Of a DNA stretch of 64,000 nucleotides, positions 1-7,930 are shown one piece after another. Source of the DNA: Gemmataceae bacterium (GTDB taxonomy: Bacteria > Planctomycetota > Planctomycetia > Gemmatales > Gemmataceae). Within the stretch, counting starts at the first letter, position 1. Each line of letters opens with the position of its first letter. The position numbers and the translations under genes are program-made. The stretch covers positions 2,823,586 to 2,887,585 of the forward strand of contig LR594584.1 in NCBI GenBank assembly GCA_901538445.1, written 5' to 3'. The notes below the pieces were generated by a model. The model was not told where the DNA came from, did not search any database, and saw only the letters and a program-made list of their open reading frames with translations.

Positions 1-63
1 CGTGCGCCGGTCTCGCGGCTCTTCGATGTGAACGCCTGGGACGAGTTGTTCGCCCCGACCTGA
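1..63 (+). CDS. C-terminal end of an unidentified protein
   Basis: An open frame runs from the window edge to a TGA at 61-63 and gives about 20 residues ending in DELFAPT. It is followed by a 6-base gap and then the convergent stop of eutC. Too little is present to assign a family. Confidence 0.5.
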   Translation, partial: RAPVSRLFDVNAWDELFAPT

Positions 64-69
64 CCCGGA

Positions 70-840
70 TCAGGTCGGTAGCGGCGGGGGCGCTGCGGCG
101 AGTTCCTTGACGGATACCCCGCTGCGGCCGGCGGCGCGAAACTGATCGGCCAGCGCGACCACCCGGCAGACCGCTTCATCGCAGGGCACGCCCCGCGAGT
201 GGATGTTCGAGATGAGGTTCCGGTCGGCGTCGGTGTGACCGGCCCGCGGGCGGAACGCGAGGTACGCCGAGAGGCTCTCCGCGGTCGCCAGCCCCGGCCG
301 CTCGCCGATCAACAGGACGACCACCGCCGGGTTCAGCAGGTCGCCCACGTCGTTCATGACTCCCACCCGGCAGTACCGCACCAGGAACGGGCGGCCGAAC
401 GACCACCCGCGGGCCTCGCACGCCGTGCGGAGCCCGTCGAGCATTGCGGGGGCCTGGGCCGATACCGCGGTCGCCGAGAGCCCGTCGCCGATCACCACCT
501 GCACGTCGCGGACCGCGGGGCAGCGGTCGAGGATCGTCCGGCGTGACTCGTCTTCGAGCCGCCGCCCGAGGTCGGGCCGCCGCAGGTACTCGGCCTTTGA
601 GCCGGCTCGAGACGTGACCGCGAAGAGCTGGTGGGTGGCGATGCGGTGATGACCGAACGCGCCGAGCAGATCGACCTCGGCCTGCACCGCGTCGCGGGCG
701 GCGGCGTGGTCTTCGCGCAACGAGAGCCAGGTGCGGGTGCGGTAGCCCGGCCCGGCGCGACCGACGAGCACGCGGGCCGGCGTGGAGTCGCGGGCCACTC
801 CGAGGGGGCCGGGGCCCGGTGACAGCGGGTTGTCACTCAC
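70..840 (-). CDS. eutC: Ethanolamine ammonia-lyase small subunit
   Basis: This is the small subunit of adenosylcobalamin-dependent ethanolamine ammonia-lyase, which splits ethanolamine into acetaldehyde and ammonia. The 256-residue product has the family's conserved blocks: LREDHAAARDAV near residue 42, VIGDGLSATAV near 116, RYCRVGVMNDVGD near 155, the LLIGERPGL block near 176 and the HTDADRNLISNIH block near 202. A longer frame extends upstream but overlaps the permease. The GTG at 838-840 is preferred because it gives a 4-base GTGA overlap with the permease stop and the normal family length. It is the last gene of the eutB-permease-eutC operon. No eutA reactivase and no microcompartment shell gene is visible in the window. 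Confidence 0.93.
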   Translation of the reverse strand: MSDNPLSPGPGPLGVARDSTPARVLVGRAGPGYRTRTWLSLREDHAAARDAVQAEVDLLGAFGHHRIATHQLFAVTSRAGSKAEYLRRPDLGRRLEDESRRTILDRCPAVRDVQVVIGDGLSATAVSAQAPAMLDGLRTACEARGWSFGRPFLVRYCRVGVMNDVGDLLNPAVVVLLIGERPGLATAESLSAYLAFRPRAGHTDADRNLISNIHSRGVPCDEAVCRVVALADQFRAAGRSGVSVKELAAAPPPLPT

Positions 841-2357
841 TTCGGACCCTCGTGAACGCGGACCTCGGCCGCTGCGATCTCGGCCCGCTGCTGCGGGGTG
901 AGCGCACCGAGCGGGGGGCCGGGGAACGTGCTGCGGGCGACCGCGAACCACAGGACGCCGAGCAGCCCGACCGTTCCGCCGACGACGACCGCGGCCTTCT
1001 CGTTCGGCGGCTGCATCCCGATGACGATGAGCCCACCGCAGCCGATCACGCTGACAACGGCGAGCGGCCGGAACCACCAGCCGAGGTGCCACGGCCCCAT
1101 CTCCGTCCACCACCGGCCGTGTGCGACGAACCCGATCGCCGTCGGCAGCACGTACGAGACGCACAGGAAGATCACGCACACGGCGGCGATTGTCTCGTAC
1201 ACCTCGGCGTAGGCGGTAAACGCTACCGAGGCTAGCGCGACGACCCAGATCGCAACCACCGGCGTGCGGAACCGCGGCGACACGAACCGCACTGCTCGCG
1301 ACCGGGGCAGCCCGCCGTCACGGGCGAACGCGAACGCCATACGCGACGCCGACGTGACCGTGGCGAGGCCGCACAGGTACTGGGCGATCACGATGCAACC
1401 GAGCAGCACCGCCGAGTACCACTTCGGCAGCACGTCTTCGAGCGTGAACACGAACGCCCCCGCGCCCTTCGCCGCGGCCGCGGCCGGGTCGCGCATCGCG
1501 AGCACGACGGCGCACAGCATCACCCACCCGAACACGCCGGACACGAGCACCGACCGCACGATCCCCCGCGGCACGTTCCGGGCGGCCCCGGCGGTCTCTT
1601 CCGAGACGTGCGCCGAGGCGTCGAACCCCGTAATCGTGTACGCCGGGAGCAGGAACCCGAGCGCGAACAGCCATACCAGCGACTCGGTTTGCGGCCATGT
1701 GACGAGCGCGTCGCCGTCTTGTAGGCCGCTGTAGTTGGTGAAAGTCCACAGCCGCGAGACGTCGTGCGTCGGGGCCGCGGCGAGGAGCGAGACGGTGAGC
1801 ACGCTCGCGATCAGCAGAATCCAGTAGCCGCTGAAGTCGGTGAGCACCTGCGTCACGCGGATGCCGCGGTGGTTCACGACGGCCTGCGAGACGGTGACGA
1901 GCAGCACCACCCAGAACTGCGTCATTGGGTCGGGCTTCGCGTCGGGGAAGAACGCGCCGAGCGCGAAGCGGTAGGTGCCGACGTTGATGCTCGCGAGCAC
2001 CGTCACGAGGCCCGCGAGGTTGAACCACGCGGTCACCCAGCCCCAGCCGCGGCCGCCCAGAATCGCGGCCCAGTGGTACAGCCCGCCGGCCGTCGGGAAC
2101 GCCGACGCGATCTGCCCCATCGTCGCCGCGACGCACAACGAGAACACGCACACGAGCGGCCAGCCCAGCCCGACCGCCGCGCCGCCGACCGAGCAGTACC
2201 CGACGTGGAACGACGTGACCCCGCCCGCCAGGATGCAAATGATCGACAGCGAGATGGCGAAGTTCGAGAACCCGCCCAGCACCCGTGCGAGTTCCTGGGC
2301 GTACCCCAGCTTGTGGAGCGTGCGTACGTCGTCCGTTTCGGGCGATGCTTCTGCCAT
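837..2357 (-). CDS. APC-superfamily permease, likely ethanolamine importer
   Basis: A 506-residue polytopic membrane protein of the amino acid-polyamine-organocation type (AA_permease_2, choline/GABA/amino-acid branch). About twelve hydrophobic segments are visible. The first follows an N-terminal LGYAQELARVLGGFSNFAIS stretch that is typical of the branch. An ITGFDASAHVSEET block lies in the middle and a GLPRSRAVRFVSPRFRTP loop later. The gene sits between eutB and eutC, 16 bases after eutB and overlapping the eutC start by 4 bases, so ethanolamine is the likely substrate. That assignment is inferred from context only. The start at 2355-2357 (MAEASPE) is the first methionine before recognisable family sequence. 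Confidence 0.88.
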   Translation of the reverse strand: MAEASPETDDVRTLHKLGYAQELARVLGGFSNFAISLSIICILAGGVTSFHVGYCSVGGAAVGLGWPLVCVFSLCVAATMGQIASAFPTAGGLYHWAAILGGRGWGWVTAWFNLAGLVTVLASINVGTYRFALGAFFPDAKPDPMTQFWVVLLVTVSQAVVNHRGIRVTQVLTDFSGYWILLIASVLTVSLLAAAPTHDVSRLWTFTNYSGLQDGDALVTWPQTESLVWLFALGFLLPAYTITGFDASAHVSEETAGAARNVPRGIVRSVLVSGVFGWVMLCAVVLAMRDPAAAAAKGAGAFVFTLEDVLPKWYSAVLLGCIVIAQYLCGLATVTSASRMAFAFARDGGLPRSRAVRFVSPRFRTPVVAIWVVALASVAFTAYAEVYETIAAVCVIFLCVSYVLPTAIGFVAHGRWWTEMGPWHLGWWFRPLAVVSVIGCGGLIVIGMQPPNEKAAVVVGGTVGLLGVLWFAVARSTFPGPPLGALTPQQRAEIAAAEVRVHEGPK

Positions 2358-2373
2358 GTGGGATCGGGTCCGC

Positions 2374-3771
2374 CTATGGTCCGAGAATGCGGTCGAGCGA
2401 GCCGAGCAGCGCCGGCCGCGGGCCGGGAGACAGCTTACCCGAGCGGAAGACGCCCTGCGACTCCAGCCACGCAAGGAACTCGGGGGCAGGGGTGAGGCCG
2501 AACAGGCTCCGCACGGTCGCCGCGTCGTGGTAGCTGGTCGACTGGTAGTTCAGCATCACGTCGTCGCTGCACGGCACGCCCATGACGTAGTTGCACCCCG
2601 CAGCCGCGAGGAGCATCAGCAGGTTGTCGGCCGAGTTCTGGTCGGCGTCGGCGTGGTTGGTGTAGCACACGTCCACGCCCATCGGAAGGCCGAGCAACTT
2701 GCCGACGAAGTGGTCTTCGAGCCCGGCCCGCGTGATCTGCCGCTCGTCCGCGAGGTACTCCGGCCCGATGAACCCGACGACACTGTTCACGAGGAACGGG
2801 TCGAACGCACGGGCGACGGCGTAGGCACGCGATTCGAGCGTGAGTTGATCGACGCCGTGGTGCGCCTCGGCCGAGAGGGCGCTGCCCTGCCCCGTCTCGA
2901 AGTACATGACCTGATCGCCGACCCACGCGACGTCGCGCTTCGCGTGCGATTCTCGCACCCGCTCGCGGCCCTCTCTCAGCATCGCAAGCGTGACGCCGAA
3001 GCCCGCGTTCGCAGCCTGCGTGCCGGCCACTGACTGGAACAGCAGATCGACCGGCGCACCGCGTTCGAGCGCCGCGAGTTGGGTGGTGATATGCGCCAGG
3101 CAGCACGCCTGCGTGGGGATGCCGAGTGCGTCGATGAGTCGGTCGAGTGTGCGAAGAACGGCCGCCACGGTTTCGACGGAATCGGTCGCGGGGTTCACGC
3201 CGATGACCGCATCGCCGCAACCAAACAGTAACCCGTCGATCGCCGACACGACGATGCCTGCGGGGTCGTCGGTCGGGTGGTTCGGCTGCACGCGGACGCC
3301 GAACACTCCGGCTCCGCCGATCGTGTTGCGGCACCGCGTCACGTTGCGGATCTTCGCGGCCGCGTACACGAGATCCTTGTTGCTCATCAGCTTGGCGACG
3401 GCCGCGGCGACCTCGGGCGTGATCGCGTTACGTAGCGAGTGCAGCGTTTCGCACGTCGTCGCGTCGTCGAGCAGGAACTCGCGGAACTCACCAACGGTGA
3501 GCGCCGCGATCGACGCGAAGCCGGCTGCGTCGTGCGAGTCAACGATGAGCCGCGACACATCGTCAGTGTCGGGGTCGATGACGGGGCAGGCGACGACCTC
3601 GCCGAGCGGCACGTCGGCAAGCGCGAACTTGGCGGCGGCCCTCTCGCGCTCGCTCCGAGCCGCAACGCCCGCGAGTTCGTCGCCGGACTTCAGCTCGTTC
3701 GCCTTCGCGAGCAACTCGCGGAGGTCGGCGAAGACGAACCGCTCGCCGCGGGTGGTGTGTGAGAACGCCAT
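2374..3771 (-). CDS. eutB: Ethanolamine ammonia-lyase large subunit
   Basis: A 465-residue catalytic large subunit of ethanolamine ammonia-lyase, the usual length for EutB. It starts MAFSHTTRGERFVFADLREL and has typical blocks such as LMSNKDLVYAAAKIRNVTRC, TIGGAGVFGVRVQPNHPTDD, GDAVIGVNPATDS, TQACCLAHITTQ and the NHADADQNSADNL segment with GCNYVMGVPCSDDVML near the C-terminus. The enzyme uses adenosylcobalamin and forms an oligomer with EutC. It is first in the operon. Only 18 bases separate its start from a gene remnant and a large palindrome (3844-4057), so its promoter must lie in that material. Confidence 0.95.
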   Translation of the reverse strand: MAFSHTTRGERFVFADLRELLAKANELKSGDELAGVAARSERERAAAKFALADVPLGEVVACPVIDPDTDDVSRLIVDSHDAAGFASIAALTVGEFREFLLDDATTCETLHSLRNAITPEVAAAVAKLMSNKDLVYAAAKIRNVTRCRNTIGGAGVFGVRVQPNHPTDDPAGIVVSAIDGLLFGCGDAVIGVNPATDSVETVAAVLRTLDRLIDALGIPTQACCLAHITTQLAALERGAPVDLLFQSVAGTQAANAGFGVTLAMLREGRERVRESHAKRDVAWVGDQVMYFETGQGSALSAEAHHGVDQLTLESRAYAVARAFDPFLVNSVVGFIGPEYLADERQITRAGLEDHFVGKLLGLPMGVDVCYTNHADADQNSADNLLMLLAAAGCNYVMGVPCSDDVMLNYQSTSYHDAATVRSLFGLTPAPEFLAWLESQGVFRSGKLSPGPRPALLGSLDRILGP

Positions 3772-3789
3772 CGGAGCGCATCCGCGGGT

Positions 3790-3831
3790 TTACGACTTCC
3801 CCAACAGCATATCGACGACCCAACACTCCGT
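3790..3831 (-). pseudogene. C-terminal remnant of the 4054-4665 paralogue
   Basis: On the minus strand this stretch reads TECWVVDMLLGKS followed by TAA at 3790-3792. It closely matches the last residues (GCWVVDLLLGKG, stop) of the gene ending at 4054. No upstream coding sequence in this frame matches the rest of that protein because the palindrome at 3844-4057 intervenes. It is best read as a truncated second copy of the gene tail. Confidence 0.6.
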
Positions 3832-3843
3832 GCGGCGTCGGCG

Positions 3844-4057
3844 GTAGGGTGCGTCGAGCCGCGCTTCGCGGCGAGCCGCACCGTGGGGCTAAGGCGTGTC
3901 TCTCGTCTTTCGAGCCAGGGGCTTGTCCCCGTGGTCTTCCGCTTGTCCAGGCACCACGGGGACAAGCCCCGTGGCTCGAAAGCAGGATGCGCGCACCACA
4001 CACCGCGAATGCCTCACGGTGCGGCTCGGCCGCAAAGCCGGCCTCGACGCACCCTAC
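3844..4057. repeat. Large nested palindrome between paralogue gene and eutB
   Basis: The outer arms run inward from GTAGGGTGCGTCGAG at 3844 and from its complement ending at 4057, and match over about 45 bases with few differences. An inner pair of about 29 bases (CTTTCGAGCC...GTGGT and its complement) follows, with a short centre. The stop codon of the 4054-4665 gene lies in the outer edge of the right arm. It could act as a bidirectional terminator or be a mobile palindromic element. Confidence 0.7.
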
Positions 4058-4665
4058 CCCTTACCCAGCAGCAGATCGACGACCCAGCACCCGCGGACGT
4101 GCGGCCCCGGCCCGCGGCAGTGGTCGAGGATGTCGGCGTTGTCGCACCCGGCGTCCTGTAGCGCGTCCGCGAGGATCGGCATGCGTTCGAAGGCACGGTC
4201 TTCATAAATGCCACGAGCGAGGGCAACGACGGTGGACGTCAGCCAAGTGGGGTCGGCGGTCACGGGGCAGAAGGGGTTGCCGAATAAGCACTGTAGTCTT
4301 TCTGGTAAGCCGTTCCCCCTTCGCACCTTCACCATCTCGTAATTCACCTGCGAGACAGCCCTGTCAACGTCGTAGCCGTCGTAACATGCGGTGAGTGCCG
4401 CTTGAGTTGCCCAGGTGCTCGCTTTTGTTCGTGCTTCCCACGCCTCTTTAAAGCACGCACGCAGAACTTCCACATCACAAAGCCCATCCGCAAAACGCTC
4501 GGCAGTAATGAGTGCGTTCCGGCTCCTTTGGTCGGTCATCCTCGACCAAAGCTCGTATCCCCACGCACAGGCGAACAAACGCAGTTTCCGCTTGCTGGCT
4601 TTGTCCCGAAGGAACTCCAACATCCGGATGGGGTCGGTGCAGTTCAGCCACTCCTGCTCGGTCAC
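4054..4665 (-). CDS. Gemmata-type paralogous protein of unknown function
   Basis: A 203-residue protein beginning MTEQEWLNCTDPIRMLEFLR, followed by KLRLFACAWGYELWSRM. I recognise this opening as that of an expanded family in Gemmata and relatives, with no established function. No signal peptide, membrane segment or catalytic motif is evident. Three cysteines lie near the C-terminus (residues about 175-193). The base composition looks somewhat less GC-rich than the neighbours. A duplicated tail of this gene lies at 3790-3831. Start choice: the ATG at 4663-4665 gives the characteristic family N-terminus. Confidence 0.75.
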   Translation of the reverse strand: MTEQEWLNCTDPIRMLEFLRDKASKRKLRLFACAWGYELWSRMTDQRSRNALITAERFADGLCDVEVLRACFKEAWEARTKASTWATQAALTACYDGYDVDRAVSQVNYEMVKVRRGNGLPERLQCLFGNPFCPVTADPTWLTSTVVALARGIYEDRAFERMPILADALQDAGCDNADILDHCRGPGPHVRGCWVVDLLLGKG

Positions 4666-4736
4666 GGGCGTTACCTCTGGTCTCAGCGAACTCGGTTCCG
4701 CAGTTTACCACCGTCGCACCAACGCCGGGAGTCGCC

Positions 4737-5147
4737 ATGGCCGAGTCGAACGCGCCGTACCTAGCCATTCAAGTCCCCATGATGCCGAAGGACACGAACC
4801 GGCACGGAACGATCTTCGGCGGGGTGCTGCTGTCGTACCTCGACCTCGCCGGGGCGATCACGGCGCAGCGCGAGTTGCAGCTCCGCGGCGGGAACCCGAA
4901 GGCGTCGTTCGTCACGGTCGCCATCAACCGCGTCGAGTTCAAGAAGCCGGTGCTCGTCGGCGACGTCGTGCGGTTCGAGACGAGCGTCGTGCGCATCGGT
5001 CGCACCTCGATGACCGTCAGGATCGACGTCCACGCCGAGCGGGGGGCCGAGGTTATCCACGTCACCGAGGCAGAAGGGGTGTTCGTCGGGGTGGACCTCT
5101 CGACCCCCGAGCGCAAACCCGTTGCCTTGTTTCCAGATGCGACGTGA
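4737..5147 (+). CDS. Acyl-CoA thioesterase, hotdog fold (YciA-like)
   Basis: A 136-residue single-domain hotdog protein. The segment NRHGTIFGGVLLSYLDLAG (residues about 20-38) is the substrate-binding and catalytic helix region typical of acyl-CoA thioesterases of the YciA/4HBT type, which hydrolyse acyl-CoA to free acid and CoA. GDVVRFETSVVRIGRTS is the usual following strand region. The frame stays open upstream, but the ATG at 4737 gives the normal length and alignment. It is followed 113 bases later by another hotdog-fold gene (MaoC-like), which suggests shared acyl-CoA chemistry. Confidence 0.85.
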   Translation: MAESNAPYLAIQVPMMPKDTNRHGTIFGGVLLSYLDLAGAITAQRELQLRGGNPKASFVTVAINRVEFKKPVLVGDVVRFETSVVRIGRTSMTVRIDVHAERGAEVIHVTEAEGVFVGVDLSTPERKPVALFPDAT

Positions 5148-5260
5148 TTCGATCCTGCGGCGTGGGGCTCAGCGAACGCCGGAACACTTGTTTTCCATCG
5201 CTTGGCGGCTATAGCAACGGACGGTGTTGCGGTCCCGTGGTGTTCGCCCGAGGTCGGTTC

Positions 5261-5770
5261 ATGGCTTTTTCGGCCGCCCATTTGTTCTTCGACGACCTGG
5301 ACGTGAACCAGGAATGGGTCTCCGGCGGGCGAACGGTCACCGAGGCGGACATCGTCCACTTCGCGGGGTTCAGCGGCGACTTCAACCCGATCCACGTTGA
5401 CGCCGAGTTCGCCAAAACCACTCCGTTCCGCAAGCCGATCGCGCACGGGTTCGCCGTGTTCTCGATCGGTAGCGGCCTGGGCGTCATGGCCCCTCAGCTC
5501 CGCACCATCGCGATGCTCCGCGTGCGGTACTGGAACTTCATCCTCCCCGTGTTCGCCGGCGACACCATCAAGATGACCAGCCGGGTCATCGAGAAGACGC
5601 TTCGCGGCCGCGGCAAGCGCGGCGAGGTCGTCTGGCAGCGGTCGATCAGCAACCAGGACGGCAAGGTCGTTCAGGAAGGCGAGATCGTCCTGCTCATCGA
5701 GGCCCGCCCGCTGCCCCGCCCGGCGACCGTGGCCGCCAATTCGGACTGCGAAGTCCAGACCGCGGAATAG
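5261..5770 (+). CDS. MaoC-family dehydratase
   Basis: A 169-residue hotdog protein with the (R)-hydratase signature FAGFSGDFNPIHVDAEFA at residues about 38-55, containing the Asp and His expected to activate water. FRKPIAHGFAVFSIGSGL follows, as in MaoC-like enoyl-CoA hydratases. It probably hydrates or dehydrates 2-enoyl/3-hydroxyacyl-CoA. The start ATG at 5261 is chosen because the family N-terminus (FDDLDVNQEWVSGGRTVTEAD) follows at once. It lies 86 bases ahead of gltX, and co-transcription is possible but unproven. Confidence 0.88.
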   Translation: MAFSAAHLFFDDLDVNQEWVSGGRTVTEADIVHFAGFSGDFNPIHVDAEFAKTTPFRKPIAHGFAVFSIGSGLGVMAPQLRTIAMLRVRYWNFILPVFAGDTIKMTSRVIEKTLRGRGKRGEVVWQRSISNQDGKVVQEGEIVLLIEARPLPRPATVAANSDCEVQTAE

Positions 5771-5856
5771 AAAGGCATGGGGCAGACGAACCACTCGCTC
5801 GCGGCCTGCGTCCGTCTGCCGTGTCGCCGATTCCGCACTGAGCACCCCACGATCCC

Positions 5857-7437
5857 ATGACCGTCCGCACCCGCTTCGCCCCCAGCCCGACGGGCTACCT
5901 GCACATCGGCGGCGTCCGCACGGCGCTGTTCAACTGGCTGTACGCCCGGCGACACGGGGGCCAGTTCGTCCTCCGCATCGACGACACCGACGCCGCCCGC
6001 AACCGGGCCGAGGCCGTCAAGCCGATCCTCGACGGGTTCGACTGGCTCGGCATCGACTGGGACGAGGGGCCGACCAAGGACGCCAGCGGCGACAGCTTCG
6101 GCCCGCACAAGCCGTACTACCAGGGGCAGCGGAACGACAAGTACGTCGCGGCCGCGATGAAGCTCATGGCGGCCGGCCTCGCCTACCCCGACTACACGAC
6201 GCAGGCCGAGCAGGACACCCGCCGCGACCTCGCGCAGCGGCTGAAGAAGGCGTACGTCCACCGCGGGAGCAACCGCGACGTTGCGCCCGAGGAGAACCTG
6301 CGCCTTTACAAGGAGAAGCCGGCCCCGGTGCTGCTGCGGGTGCCGGAGGGCGAGAAGGTCGTGTTCGACGACCACGTCCGCGGCCGCGTCGAGGTGAGCA
6401 CCGACACGATCCGCGACCCGGCCCTGCTCCGCGCGCCGAACGCCGACGGCGTCACGGGCGCGCTGTACAGCTTCGCGACTGTCGTGGACGAGATCGACTT
6501 CGGCATCACGCACGTGATTCGCGCCGAGGAGCACCTCGCTAACACACCGGTGCAGTTATTGATCTACCAGTCGCTCTTCTATAAGGCGCTGGACCCGAAG
6601 CCGCCGGAGTTCGCGCACGTTCCGCTGCTGTACCGCAACGGGAAAAAGATCAGCAAGCGCGACCTTCCACCGCTATCGGCCGACGAGATCGCGAAGCTGA
6701 AGGCGTGCGGATGGACCGACGAGGAGTTGAAGGGCCGCGACGATCTGAACCTCGCGACCGTCGCGTACTATCGCGAGCTGGGGTACATTCCCGCGGCGCT
6801 CATCAACTACCTGGTGCGGCTCGGGTGGGCACTGAACGCGACCGACGAGATCATCCCGCTCGAAACGGTGATCGCGAACTTCGACACGAAGGACGTGACC
6901 AAGGCACCGGGCAACTTCGACGAGAAGAAGCTGTTCTGGGTGCAGGCCGAGTACATGAAAAAGCTCTCCGCCGAGGAGAAGCTAGTAGGTTCGCTCCCGT
7001 ACCTGTTACGTGCGAAGCTCGTGGTCGACCCGGTGCCGGACGCGACGCGGGCGTTCCTGCTCAAGATCGCCGAGGCGGCCGCGGACCGCATCAAGCTGTT
7101 CTCGGACTTCGTGTTCTACGCCGCGCCGCTGCTCAAGGACGCGCCCAACTACAATCCGAAGGCCGTGGCCGACAAGATCGCGAAGGCCGGCGTCGCCGAC
7201 CGGCTGAAGGCGTTCGCGGCGGAACTCAAGGCGCTGGAGCCGTTCGACCCGCCGACGATCATGGCGGCGTTCACCGCGTTCGCCGCGAAGGTCGGGGTGA
7301 AGCCCCGCGACCTCGACGGGAGCGTGCGGGTCGCGGTCACCGGCGAGACGATCGGGTTCGGGCTCCCGGAGACGCTCGCTCTGCTCGGCCGCGACAAAGT
7401 GCTGCGGCGAATCGACACGGCCGCCGCGATGGCGTAA
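5857..7437 (+). CDS. gltX: Glutamyl-tRNA synthetase
   Basis: A 526-residue class I aminoacyl-tRNA synthetase that charges tRNA-Glu with glutamate in the cytoplasm. The N-terminus RFAPSPTGYLHIGGVRTALF carries the HIGH-type ATP motif (HIGG, residues 16-19). The KMSKS-type motif is KISKR at 264-268. LRIDDTDAARN (about 46-56) and the C-terminal helical anticodon-binding region are present. The length is slightly above the common ~480-500 residues. Start ATG at 5857 precedes the motif directly. No second gltX or glnS is visible here, so whether this enzyme also acts on tRNA-Gln cannot be judged from sequence alone. Confidence 0.96.
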   Translation: MTVRTRFAPSPTGYLHIGGVRTALFNWLYARRHGGQFVLRIDDTDAARNRAEAVKPILDGFDWLGIDWDEGPTKDASGDSFGPHKPYYQGQRNDKYVAAAMKLMAAGLAYPDYTTQAEQDTRRDLAQRLKKAYVHRGSNRDVAPEENLRLYKEKPAPVLLRVPEGEKVVFDDHVRGRVEVSTDTIRDPALLRAPNADGVTGALYSFATVVDEIDFGITHVIRAEEHLANTPVQLLIYQSLFYKALDPKPPEFAHVPLLYRNGKKISKRDLPPLSADEIAKLKACGWTDEELKGRDDLNLATVAYYRELGYIPAALINYLVRLGWALNATDEIIPLETVIANFDTKDVTKAPGNFDEKKLFWVQAEYMKKLSAEEKLVGSLPYLLRAKLVVDPVPDATRAFLLKIAEAAADRIKLFSDFVFYAAPLLKDAPNYNPKAVADKIAKAGVADRLKAFAAELKALEPFDPPTIMAAFTAFAAKVGVKPRDLDGSVRVAVTGETIGFGLPETLALLGRDKVLRRIDTAAAMA

Positions 7438-7465
7438 GGTGGGTGGTGAACTCGGGAGCCCGACG

Positions 7466-7897
7466 ATGTTCACCTCCGTCCTCCGCGAACTGTCCGGCCC
7501 GTACCCGCTGCTCCCGTTCCTGCAGGAGCCGTGGTTCCTGCGCGAGCCGCTGGCCCGGCACCTGCTCACGGCGTGGGAGCAAACGAGCCGCCGGGTGCTC
7601 CGCGACAACTGCGTCGAGGAACTGCACGCGGTCCGCGACGACTACCACGCGGTGCTGCTCGGCCACGTGCGGATCATCGAGGGCTACCTCACCCTGATGG
7701 GCCGGTTCGGCGGCGACCCGCAGGGCGACGTGCTGCGGCACCTGGCGGTGAACCTGGACAGCCTGCGGCGGCACTACGACTCGCTCTTCCCGCAGTGGCA
7801 GACGCTCGACGACCTGCGGGCGGTCCTGGCCGACCAGATCAACAGCGCGGCGTGGCAGCGGCCCACCCCGGTGTACCTGCCCCGGTTCGAGGCGTAG
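7466..7897 (+). CDS. Small conserved-looking protein of unknown function
   Basis: A 143-residue, mostly helical protein rich in Leu, Arg and His, with no signal peptide, membrane segment or known motif. It contains EELHAVRDDYHAVLLGHVRI in the middle and ends QRPTPVYLPRFEA. A GTG at 7439 would add nine residues, but the ATG at 7466 (MFTSVLREL) looks the more natural start. It lies 28 bases after gltX and 33 bases before the PfkB kinase on the same strand, so it is probably co-transcribed with them. I do not recognise the family. Confidence 0.65.
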   Translation: MFTSVLRELSGPYPLLPFLQEPWFLREPLARHLLTAWEQTSRRVLRDNCVEELHAVRDDYHAVLLGHVRIIEGYLTLMGRFGGDPQGDVLRHLAVNLDSLRRHYDSLFPQWQTLDDLRAVLADQINSAAWQRPTPVYLPRFEA

Positions 7898-7930
7898 CCC
7901 CGGACGCCGACCCACAGAGAACGTAGAGCA

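Noticed and set aside
3772-3843. Cobalamin riboswitch upstream of eutB
   Set aside because: The short space before the eutB start holds a gene remnant and the edge of a palindrome. No B12-box-like sequence could be recognised by eye.
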